Source: Sva-07 sp963752815 (GTDB lineage: Bacteria; Actinomycetota; Acidimicrobiia; Acidimicrobiales; Ilumatobacteraceae). From it: 64,000 nucleotides of DNA. Position 1 is the first letter of the stretch; every line of letters begins with the position of its first letter. Below the pieces are notes generated by a model. The model saw only the letters and a list, made by a program, of their open reading frames with translations, did no database searches and was not told the DNA's origin. Shown one piece after another: positions 46,691-55,269 of the stretch. The position numbers were made by a program, and so were the translations under genes. The stretch covers positions 1,054,001 through 1,118,000 of the forward strand of contig CAVVZI010000015.1 of the NCBI GenBank assembly GCA_963752815.1, given 5' to 3'.

Positions 46691-47983
46691 TCAAGGATCG
46701 GGCGGGCGATGCAGCATTGCGGCGACGAGCTCCTCGCGCCCGCTTGCCGGACTCGTACCGGCGAGAAGGCCGCGCGCCGCAAAGTCGGCGACCGCTGTCC
46801 GCACCTCCTCGATCATCCCCCCGACGGGCCGGTCGAACAACTCGGCCAGCTCGCGAGCGACGTCCTCGACGTCTCCGGATCCATCGAGCAGCATCCACAC
46901 GGCCGACGCGCCGGCGTTGAGGTGATGTGACGTCCCCGTGACCGTGTCGAGCAGGACCGCCTCGGGGGCGAGGAACGCCGTCTCGATGCCGGAACGGGGC
47001 TGCGGCATCTCGGGAATCTCCACCGCACCGGACGCTCGGGTCACGCCGTGGTCTCCTGGGCGGCGAGCGGACGCACGGCGATCGTGTCGGAGCAACTCGC
47101 GAAGGTTGCCCTCGGCTACCTCCAGATCGTCGACGGCCACGGCATAGGCCGGTAGGTGATCGAGCAGCGCGGCACATCGATGGAAACTCTCTGTTCCCCC
47201 CTCGGCGCCGAGTCCCGGCATCTGAGTCGTCATCTGGGCCAGGGCCACCGCCGGCGACAGCGGCTCGAGCCGACCGTCGCCACCCTGCACGTAGGTCGGG
47301 AACACGATGGCCGCGAGCGGCGTCGGCGATGCCAACCGTCCCAGATCCGACGCCGGTACGAGCACCTCCTGCTCGTGACCGGGAAGGTCGATCACGACGT
47401 CGAGCGGTCCGCCGCGACGAATCCCGATCGGTCGCCAGAACGGATGGACGACTGCGCCCGTCGGCTCGATGTCGAGCAGCGCCAGCTCGTCGGTGAGGAA
47501 CTCCCATCCGGCGCGGGTGAGCGACGCGGACAGCGTGCTCTTGCCGGCGTGCGACGGCCCGACCAGCATCAGCGCCCGTCCGTCTCGCGCCACGGCGGCA
47601 GCGTGTACGGGGATGAGCGGGGCGGCGCGTTCCAGGACGAGGCGAGTCACCTCCCAGAGGACGTAGGCGACGATGTAGTCGTCCGTGACGACGGTCTCGC
47701 AGGGCTCGCCGTCACGCCACAGGCCCCAGGGATGGCTCAGCCAGGATGGCCCGCGACGGGCGATTCGGAACACCGTGACCTCGGCGCTGTCGGGTGCTCT
47801 GCCGTTCCGAACGCCGGTCTCCGGAGCGCGGAGATCCCGCAGACGGTCGCTCAGCATCGCGAGCAAGCCCGACTGAGCTGACCGGAGGACGAACGAGCTT
47901 CCGCCGGCCACGAACGGGCCTGCCTCCTCGACACCGTGCTCATCGGGCACCGTCTCGGTTCGGCTCACCGCCGCGTCGGCCAT
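46691..47983 (-). CDS. HprK-like kinase fused to a C-terminal PqqD domain
   Basis: 430 residues in one frame. Residues 120-300 resemble HPr kinase-related proteins: HAAAVARDGRALMLVGPSHAGKSTL (P-loop at 142-150) and FLTDELALL with an acidic pair. Residues 340-407 have the PqqD pattern: VLLDTVTGTSHHLNAGASAVW then FAARGLLAGT. Related kinases in lasso-peptide clusters phosphorylate the peptide; related kinases in polysaccharide loci have unknown targets. ATG 47983 is leaderless (TAGCGT, 6 nt). It is divergent from the ABC exporter at 48.1 kb. Confidence 0.7.
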   Translation of the reverse strand: MADAAVSRTETVPDEHGVEEAGPFVAGGSSFVLRSAQSGLLAMLSDRLRDLRAPETGVRNGRAPDSAEVTVFRIARRGPSWLSHPWGLWRDGEPCETVVTDDYIVAYVLWEVTRLVLERAAPLIPVHAAAVARDGRALMLVGPSHAGKSTLSASLTRAGWEFLTDELALLDIEPTGAVVHPFWRPIGIRRGGPLDVVIDLPGHEQEVLVPASDLGRLASPTPLAAIVFPTYVQGGDGRLEPLSPAVALAQMTTQMPGLGAEGGTESFHRCAALLDHLPAYAVAVDDLEVAEGNLRELLRHDRRASARRPGDHGVTRASGAVEIPEMPQPRSGIETAFLAPEAVLLDTVTGTSHHLNAGASAVWMLLDGSGDVEDVARELAELFDRPVGGMIEEVRTAVADFAARGLLAGTSPASGREELVAAMLHRPPDP

Positions 47984-47989
47984 GCGCGC

Positions 47990-48104
47990 ACGCTAGCGGC
48001 TCCCGGCCTCGCACGAGATCTCTCGGCCGTCGTGAGAACTCGCCTCGGACCAACGATTCCGACGCCGCGAGGAGCGGAACCGCCGGGTCGGTCGGCTGTA
48101 GCGT
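47990..48104. promoter_or_regulatory. Divergent leaderless promoter pair
   Basis: TAGCGT on the minus strand (47990-47995), 6 nt before the kinase ATG, and TAGCGT on the plus strand (48099-48104), 6 nt before the ABC exporter GTG. Identical boxes at identical spacing suggest the two genes are expressed together. Confidence 0.6.
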
Positions 48105-48110
48105 TGCTCC

Positions 48111-49881
48111 GTGTCTGATCGGCGGAGCGACCGTGACGAACGACGGCGAATGAGGACCAACGTTCGGGCGATCCTGAGGCCGCACCGGGGTCGCGTGGCG
48201 CTGCTGGCGGCCGCATCGTTCGCCGGTGGGGCTGCCGAGGCGGCGCTGCTGGTCGTGATCAGCCGAGTGGCTCTCGCCATCGCCGACGGCGACGATTCGT
48301 TCGGGGTGCTCGCCGGTCGGTCCACGTCGGTCCGGCTCGCGATCGCGTTCGCCGGTCTCCTCGTCGTCATCAGGCTCGCACTGGCGTTGCTGGCGATGCG
48401 GGCGTCGGTTTCGCTGTCCACCCGTGTCGGGGTGGAGGCGCGCCGCGACGTCGCCGATGCATACCTCCATGCGTCATGGGGTCTCCAGCAGGCGGAGGCG
48501 GGCGGACGGCTGCAGGAACTGATCATGTCGTTCGCGGGATCGAAGGTCGGCGTCGCCAACGCCGTCGCCTCCATCCTGAACTCGTCTCTCAGCCTCACTG
48601 CGCTGGTGATCGGCTCGATCCTCATCAACCCGACCGCCACGCTCGTCGTGATGGTGGCGCTCGGCGTGCTCGGAACCGTGCTGGCACCCGTTCGGCGCCG
48701 CATCCGGCGTCAGGCACGGGCGGCAAGCGCAGCCCAGATGGAGTTTGCGACGTCGGTGTCCGAGCTCGGGGCGCTGGGTATGGAGATGCAGGCGTTCGGC
48801 GTTCGCGACCAGTTCGTCCGCAGAATCGACCGCGTCATCTCCGCCCATGCCAACTGGGCCGCCAAGGCGGGCATCGCCCAGGGCATGCTGACTCCGCTGT
48901 ACACCGCGCTTGCCTTTGCGGCGATCGTCGGAGGGCTCGGACTCGCCTCGGCGTTCGAGACCGGAGAGCTGGGCGGGGTCGCAGCGGTGATGCTGGTCAT
49001 GCTTCGCTCGCTGAGCTACGGACAGGCGCTCCAGAACGCGTCGGGGAACCTCGCCGGTCTGGCACCGTTTCTCGAGACGATCGACGACACCGTTCGCTAC
49101 TACCGCGATCATCCCGCTGAGCTGGGCACGGTGTCGATCGACCATGTCGGGGCCGTCGACGTCCGTGATCGTCACGTTCGAGTACACCGATGGCCGGCCG
49201 GTGCTTCACGGCCTCTCGTTCCGGATCGAGCCGGGCGAGGTGGTCGGTGTCGTCGGGCCGTCCGGTGGCGGCAAGTCGACGCTGGTGCAGCTCCTGCTCG
49301 GGCTGCGCAACCCGGCGACCGGTCGGATCACGGTCGCCGGCGACGTCGACCTGCGCGACGTCGATCGCCGTGCCTGGGCCAGCCTGAGTGCTTTCGTCGC
49401 CCAGGATGCCAACCTGATGTCGGGTTCGGTGGCGTCCAACATCGCCTTCCTCCGCGACGACATCACCGCCGATCGCATCGAGTCGGCCGCCCGCGAGGCG
49501 AATGTGCTCGCCGACGTGCTGGCGATGCCCGATGGTTTCGACACCGATGTCGGGGAACGGGGCGGTCGGCTCTCGGGCGGTCAGCGTCAGCGGGTGTCGA
49601 TCGCCCGCGCGCTCGCCGGGGATCCGGAACTGCTGATCCTGGACGAGCCGACGTCGGCGCTCGACGTCCGATCCGAGCAGCTGATCCGGGAGACCATCGC
49701 CGCGTTGAAGGGTCGGGTGACGGTCGTGATCATCGCCCACCGCCTCTCCACACTCGACGCTTGCGACAAGATCATGGTGATCGAGGAGGGTGAGCTGAAG
49801 GCGATGGCTCCAGCGGCGGAGCTGTCGCTCGACAACGAGTTCTTCCGCCACTCGCTCGAACTGTCGGGGATGCGCCCATGA
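48111..49881 (+). CDS. ABC exporter, fused membrane and ATPase domains, one frameshift
   Basis: About 585 residues. Six membrane helices (VALLAAASFAGGAAEAALLVV, LVIGSILINPTATLVVMVAL) form the half-transporter domain. After a frame change near 49,165 come Walker A GPSGGGKST, signature LSGGQRQRVSIARAL, Walker B LLILDEPTSALD and the H-loop IIAHRLSTL. This is the MsbA/PglK/bacteriocin-exporter type. It could flip lipid-linked oligosaccharide (PglK role) or export a peptide; the locus contains no Wzx-type flippase, which favours the first. GTG 48111 is leaderless. Confidence 0.85.
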
Positions 49882-49961
49882 GCAGTCGCGCTGGGCCGGC
49901 GTCCGTGCTCGCACGCGGCCGAGCCAGCGGCCGCAGCCTGCCGGCCCGGTAGGTTGCTGAG

Positions 49962-50910
49962 GTGCGCGCACTCGTCACCGGGGCTGCCGGTTTCATCGGC
50001 AGTCGACTGGCCGAGCGGCTGGTTGCACAGGGTTGGTCGGTCCGCGGCGTCGACGCGTTCACGCCGTACTACGACCCGGCCACCAAGTGGGCCAACGTCG
50101 CCGGACTGCAGACCGAGGCGAACGCCGAGATCGTCGTCGCCGACCTGCTGTCGGCCGACCTCCGGCCGCTCGTCGAGGACGTGGACGCCGTGTTCCACTT
50201 CGCCGCCCAGCCGGGCGTGCGCCCCTCGTGGACGACGTTCGACGCCTACCTCCAGCACAACGTGACGGCGACCCACCGCCTGCTCGACGCGCTCCAACAC
50301 GCTGCCGGTCCAACGTCTCGTGTTCGCGTCCAGCTCCTCCGTCTACGGCCAGATCACCGGCGCCGTCGACGAGGACTCTCCGACCCGACCGTTCAGCCCG
50401 TACGGCGTGACCAAGCTCGCCGCGGAAGCGCTCGCCAGGGCCTACTCCCAGAACTTCGGCATGCCCGTCACGAGCCTCCGCCTGTTCACCGTGTACGGGC
50501 CACGGCAGCGACCCGACATGGCAATCGAGCGACTGATCCGCTGTGCGCTCGCCGGAGAACCGTTCACGGTCTACGGAGACGGTTCCCAGGTCCGGGCGTA
50601 CACGTTCGTCGACGACGTGGTCGACGCGGCGATCGCCGCCGTCGGCGCGGACACCGAGCCCGGGTCCGTCTTCAACATCTCGGGTGGGACGAGCTGCAGC
50701 CTCAACGAGGTCATCGCCGTCGTGGGCGAGGCGACCGGCCGGCCGGTCCGCGTCGTCCACGAAGCGGCGAGCCCCGGTGATGTCGAGCGGACCGACGCCG
50801 TCGTCCAACGGGCGCTCGACTGGCTCGGCTGGAAGCCGCAGACGTCCCTCGCCGAGGGGATCGATCGTCAGGTCGCCGAGGTCCGCCGCCGGCTCGCCGC
50901 CCGCTCGTAG
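49962..50910 (+). CDS. NAD-dependent epimerase (UDP-glucuronate 4-epimerase-like), one frameshift
   Basis: About 315 residues. MRALVTGAAGFIGSRLAERL, then DAFTPYYDPATKWANV (the insertion typical of UDP-glucuronate 4-epimerases) and HFAAQPGVRPSW. After a frame change near 50,310 follow FASSSSVYG, YGVTKLAAE and TVYGPRQRPDMAI. GTG 49962 is leaderless (TAGGTT, 6 nt). The 3' end overlaps the opposite-strand GT4 gene by 43 bp. It likely converts UDP-glucuronate to UDP-galacturonate or acts on a similar sugar. Confidence 0.85.
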
Positions 50911-52025
50911 ATCCTGGACAGGCCGGCGACGACGGCGTCGGGTGTGAACTGCTCGTCGAATCGCCGTCGCGCCGCCGCCGTCGATGCGGCAACCGCGCTC
51001 GGATCGACGAGGACGTGCCGCAGCGCCCCCGCCAGCGCTGCCGCGTCGCCCACCGGCACGAGCGCAGCGGCATGGTCACCGATCGCCTCGCGGACCATCG
51101 GCAGGTCGCTGGCGACGACCGGCGTCTCGAGGGCCATCGCCTCGAGCACGGCGCCCGGCAAGCCCTCGACCCGAGAGGCGACCGCCACGACGTCAGCGGC
51201 GACGATGAGGTCGGCGACGTCGGTACGCGCCCCGAGCAGGCGCACGACGTCGCCGACCGAGTGCCGGGCGATGTCCGCTTCGAGCGCCGCCGTGTCCCGT
51301 CCGCGCCGGCCCGCCACCAACACGGCGAGATCGGGAACGTCGGGGCGTAGCCGCGCGGCGGCGTCGACCAGCACGTCGAGGCCCTTCTGGCGCTCATGTC
51401 GGGCGATGGCCAGGACGACCGGCTGCCCGAGACCGAGCCCCAGCGCCGACCGAACGGCGTCCCGACGAGTGACGGACGGCTCGCCGAGCACGTCGCGCCG
51501 GCGGGCACGGGGCACGACGTCGATGCGGTCGAGGTCGATCCGCAATCGGCGGGCCATGTCCTGCTTCACCGGTTCGGACACGGCGTGGTAGCGACGGGCC
51601 AGACGGGCGGTCGCGGCGTCGACGATCTGGGCGGCGCGGAGCTTGGTCGGGTTGACGGCCGGATTGTCGAGCTCGGCCTGGCCGTAGCTGCTGTTGGCGA
51701 ACGTCGTCACCGAAGGCACGCGGGCGATCGCCGCGGCCGTCCGGCCGAGGACGTCGGCCTCCCAGAGCGTCGTGTGGACGACGTCGGGGCGGAGGCGGCG
51801 GATGAGCCCGACGAGGGCGGCGAGCTGCCGGCCGCGGCCGCGATCGAGCTCGACCGGGTGCAGCGTCGCACCAGCGTCGCGCAGGGCGTCGGCGACGTCC
51901 CAACGCGACTTGAGGAAGGCGACGTGGAGCTCGATGCCGAGGTCGCGGTAGCCCGGTGCCATGTGGGCGAGTGAGTGCTCGGCGCCTCCGCCGATGAGGC
52001 TGTCGATCACGTACAGGACCCGCAC
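50868..52025 (-). CDS. GT4 glycosyltransferase
   Basis: 385 residues, intact. VRVLYVIDSLIGGGAEHSLA, VVHTTLWEADVLGRTAA, LAIARHERQKGLDVLVDAA and the donor-site signature SRVEGLPGAVLEAMALETPVV. A stretch VVPRARRRDVLGEP near the domain hinge differs from the usual glycine-rich PNG.D motif and may hide two compensating indels. The gene starts at GTG 52025 next to the truncated gene at 52,028. Confidence 0.85.
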   Translation of the reverse strand: MRVLYVIDSLIGGGAEHSLAHMAPGYRDLGIELHVAFLKSRWDVADALRDAGATLHPVELDRGRGRQLAALVGLIRRLRPDVVHTTLWEADVLGRTAAAIARVPSVTTFANSSYGQAELDNPAVNPTKLRAAQIVDAATARLARRYHAVSEPVKQDMARRLRIDLDRIDVVPRARRRDVLGEPSVTRRDAVRSALGLGLGQPVVLAIARHERQKGLDVLVDAAARLRPDVPDLAVLVAGRRGRDTAALEADIARHSVGDVVRLLGARTDVADLIVAADVVAVASRVEGLPGAVLEAMALETPVVASDLPMVREAIGDHAAALVPVGDAAALAGALRHVLVDPSAVAASTAAARRRFDEQFTPDAVVAGLSRIYERAASRRRTSAT

Positions 52026-52027
52026 CG

Positions 52028-52320
52028 TCAGCGTCTCCGGAGACGGGCGACGAGCTCTCGACGGCTGCGGTGGAGATCGATCACCGAGCGCTTGCCGTCG
52101 ATGGCGATGAGTCCGCCGCCGTGAGTGAGCGTGTGGCGGCCCTCCGGATACGGGCCTCCGTCGGCTGCGATTCGGTCGACCGGTCGCTCCTCGAACCACT
52201 CGGTGTCGAGGCGGACGACGGCGTTGATCACGACCGCCCCACCGTAGGTCGTCGAGCAGTCCTGGGCCGGGCGATACAGCACGCCGTCGCGGGCGAAGGT
52301 ACCGCTGTCGTACCTCTCGG
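52028..52320 (-). pseudogene. C-terminal piece of a GINT1-N-like beta-propeller protein
   Basis: About 98 residues: VVFAERYDSGTF, LYRPAQDCSTTYGGAVVINAV, WFEERPVDRI and HTLTHGGGLIAIDGKR. This is the conserved C-terminal end of the propeller domain known from glucosamine inositolphosphorylceramide transferases and bacterial relatives encoded in glycosyl loci. The homologous region stops abruptly near 52,320, where plus-strand glycosyltransferase sequence begins; everything upstream of the domain end is missing. Confidence 0.6.
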
Positions 52321-52321
52321 C

Positions 52322-52759
52322 GAATACGACCCGGGGTGGTTCCCCGTCGAGGACTATGACCTGTGGCTTCGTCTGCTCGACGTCGGACGCTACGTCGGCC
52401 TCGACTCCGCCGAGTCGGTCCACGTCGAGCGCAGCGACGGCATCTCGGCAACGATGTCCGAGACGCAATCCCAGCGTGAGGCCGAGCGAGCGGCACAGTA
52501 CCGATGCGAGCTCACAGGCCGGGCTTCCGATACCGGGCGAATCGGAACGATCGTGGAGATGGCTCGGGCATCGCTGTCCATCAGGCGTCGGGTCAGACGC
52601 CGCGGTTACTCGACCAGTGGGCTCGAGCGGCAGGCGCTTCGCACCGTCAACCACCACCTGCGGGCCGAACGCCGGTTGGTGCGTTCGATGCTCGTACTCG
52701 TCCTCGCACCGCGCATCGCAGTGCGAGGACGGATGGATCGCTTCCGTCCGCCGAGCTGA
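52322..52759 (+). pseudogene. C-terminal piece of a GT2 glycosyltransferase
   Basis: About 145 residues beginning YDPGWFPVEDYDLWLRLLDVG, the acceptor-side EDYDLW motif of GT-A family 2 enzymes, then ESVHVERSDGISATMSETQ and a basic helical tail to the stop at 52759. The N-terminal nucleotide-binding half (with DXD) is absent; the reading frame to its left is antisense to the propeller piece. No start codon of its own is evident. Confidence 0.6.
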
Positions 52760-52762
52760 GCT

Positions 52763-53869
52763 TCACGACCGCCTCGGCTCGGTGTCCGTTCGATCGGTCC
52801 CGAAGTCGGGTGCAGTCGGGTGTTGCGTCCGTTCGGCGCTGATCCGGTCGAGGAGATCGATCCACTGCGGCACCACGGTCGTCCACGTGAAGTCCGCTGC
52901 CGCTTGGGGTTGCTGCGCGCAGGTTGCATTCCGCACCGTGACCGCGAGCGCGTCTGCCGCCGCCGGACAGACGTGGACCCAGCCCATCGACTCGATCGCA
53001 CCGACCGCAGGTGCGACGACCGGTACACCGCACAGTGCCGCCTCGATCGCCACGCCCGGCATCCCCTCGACGTCGCTGGTGATCAGTACGACGTCGCTCG
53101 CGTGCAGGACGGGACGGACGTCGTCGATCTCCCCGAGGAACACCGCCCGCTCGCCCAACTGCTCGTCGGCCTGTCGTCGTGCCTCGACGAGCCCTGCCCC
53201 GCCCCCGGCGACGAGCAGAACGTGATCGGGGAGGCGGGCGACGGTGTCGATGGCGACATCGAGACGCTTCTCCGGCGATGCCGCACCCACGAAGGCCACG
53301 ACCCGGCCGGGACCGAGCCCGAACCGCTCCCGGGCCGCGGCCCGTTCCGCTGCCGTCGGCGGGCGGAACTGCTCCGGGTCGCGGGCGTTCGGGATCACCA
53401 CGATCCGCTCGCGATCGACGCCCAGCTGGTCGACGAGGCGGTCGACGGCCCCTGGCCAGAGGGCGACGACCGCGGCCGCCCGCCGGTATTGCAGGCGGGT
53501 CACGGCGCGGTGCAGCGGGCCGCGCAACCAGTGGGCGGGATCGCTGATGCTCCGGTACAGGATCGGCACCGACCTCCCGAACAGTGCGATCGCACATGCC
53601 GGCAACGTCGCCGAGCCGTAGGCGACCACGATGTCGGCGGCGCGAGCCCGACGCCGCAGCGCCCAGAGGGTGCCCAGACTCAACCGGCGGCGACCGAGCA
53701 CGTCGACGTCGAGGGCGACCGTGTCGGCTCCTGCGTGGAGGGCGACGATGTCGACCTGCCAACCGAGGTCTGCCAAGCGGCCGACGAGCTGCATCGCCTC
53801 GATCTCCGCGCCACGACGACGCGCGCTCGCGATGACGAACAGTACGCGTCGGCGAGCAGCGTCGTGCAT
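52763..53869 (-). CDS. GT4 glycosyltransferase
   Basis: 368 residues, intact. RVLFVIASARRRGAEIEAMQL, YRSISDPAHWLRG, VVAFVGAASPEKRLDVAIDT and SDVEGMPGVAIEAALCGVPVV. It ends 3 bp from the convergent GT2 remnant and begins 4 bp after the membrane-polymerase stop, so it is cotranscribed with the polymerase and Wzc-like kinase genes. Confidence 0.85.
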   Translation of the reverse strand: MHDAARRRVLFVIASARRRGAEIEAMQLVGRLADLGWQVDIVALHAGADTVALDVDVLGRRRLSLGTLWALRRRARAADIVVAYGSATLPACAIALFGRSVPILYRSISDPAHWLRGPLHRAVTRLQYRRAAAVVALWPGAVDRLVDQLGVDRERIVVIPNARDPEQFRPPTAAERAAARERFGLGPGRVVAFVGAASPEKRLDVAIDTVARLPDHVLLVAGGGAGLVEARRQADEQLGERAVFLGEIDDVRPVLHASDVVLITSDVEGMPGVAIEAALCGVPVVAPAVGAIESMGWVHVCPAAADALAVTVRNATCAQQPQAAADFTWTTVVPQWIDLLDRISAERTQHPTAPDFGTDRTDTEPRRS

Positions 53870-53873
53870 GGCG

Positions 53874-55263
53874 TCAGCGGGCGACGGACCGACGTGGGGC
53901 GACCGGCTTGCTCAACGGATCGGAGCGACGAGGGACCACGGCCGGCACGGCGAGCAGGAGCAGGACGAACGGCCAGACCTGCACCCGCTGGCGGGCGAGT
54001 GCACCGAGATTGGCGAACGACGACCAGGCGAACGTGAAGATTCCGGTGTAGACGACGCACATCAGGACGTACGGGCGCCGGAACGCCGTCGCCGGGACGT
54101 TCTTGAGGCGCTTCCACCCGACGATCGCCAGCGCCAGGATGAACGTCGTCTCGAGCGCGGCCACGGTGTTGCCGGCCGAACCCGCTTCGAGGATCGTGGG
54201 GCGGAACAGCACCGTGAACACCGCCCCCGGATACTCGAAGGGGGTGTTCGGGCTCGGACGGTCGATCTCGGAGCCGCCGTCCGACGTGCCGCTCTCGGCC
54301 CGGTCGAGCAGTTCGCCGACCGCGCCGACGCTCACCTCGGTGGTCGACGTCGACGTCACGTTGCGGCAGGAATCGGTCGACGGCCTCGGAGAGCACGAAC
54401 GCCATCGCCACCATCAGGACGACGACGGTGAGGATGCCGCCCGAGCGGCCCGAACACCGGGCGATGGCGCCGCCGCGGGCGGAACAGGATCGCGACCGAG
54501 AGAGCGGCGAGGACGACGACCGGCACGTGCGGCCGGACCAGGTACCCGAGGCCGAGACCGGCGGCCAGCACCAGCCAGCCGCCCGCGAGACGTTCGAGTA
54601 TCCGAGCCGAACCGTAGGCGCACAGGCCGAGCGAGAGCAGCATCACCGCTTCCTTGCCGATGCTCGACGGCCAGAACAGCAGCGACGGAAGGAACAGCAC
54701 GAGCAGCGCATACCGACGCTGATCGGCCTCGGGGAACCCGATCAGCGCGGCGCGGTGGAACAGGAACAACCCCCAGAAGCCGATGAAGGAGAAGACGAGG
54801 AAGCCGCCGAGCTGGCTCGGTCCCATCACGGTGTACACGATCCCGGTCAGGTCGTCGAGGAACGTGGTCCCGCGCCCGACCGAGAGCAGTTGGGTCAGCG
54901 TCATGTCACCGTCGTGGAACGCAGTTCGCGATCTCGGTGCCGTGCTCGGAGTACCGGAGGGCGTCTCCGCTGCCGTAGAGCTCGAAGGCGACGAAGTACC
55001 GGACGAGTGACGCCCCCAGCTTGAAGACAGAGCGCCGTCACGGCGATGGCCGTGAGCGGCTCATCGTCACCCCGGGTGACGGCGATCACGATGGGGATGC
55101 CGACCGCCAGCAGGATGGGCAGCAGCACCAACACCATCCAGCGGTCGTAGGCCCAGTTGTCGACGGCCCACGCGAGCGCCGCGAAGTAGGCAACGACGAC
55201 AACGAGCCCCGCGGCCACGACCGCATCGGAGCGGTCGACGCGCACTGCGGACCCCGGGATCAC
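53874..55263 (-). CDS. Polytopic membrane protein, probable polysaccharide polymerase, frameshifts
   Basis: About 440 residues spread over successive frames: VVAAGLVVVVAYFAALAWAV, LGASLVRYFVAFELYGSGDA, VYTVMGPSQLGGFLVFSFIG, LLVLFLPSLLFWPSSIGKEA and FEYPGAVFTVLFRPTILEAG. Roughly ten membrane helices with a WPSSIGKE loop, a pattern seen in EpsG/Wzy-like and related glycan polymerases. Breaks lie near 55,020, 54,910 and 54,440. It sits between the Wzc-like kinase and a GT4 gene, the usual place of the polymerase. GTG 55263 is 7 bp after the kinase stop. Confidence 0.65.
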
Positions 55264-55269
55264 CTGGCG

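Noticed and set aside
32239..49881. A complete lasso-peptide gene cluster
   Set aside because: AsnB-like, PqqD-like, kinase, nucleotidyltransferase and ABC genes are present, but the transglutaminase-like B2 protease and a precursor peptide gene were not found, and the genes are interleaved with glycan genes over 17 kb. Only the looser system hypothesis is kept.
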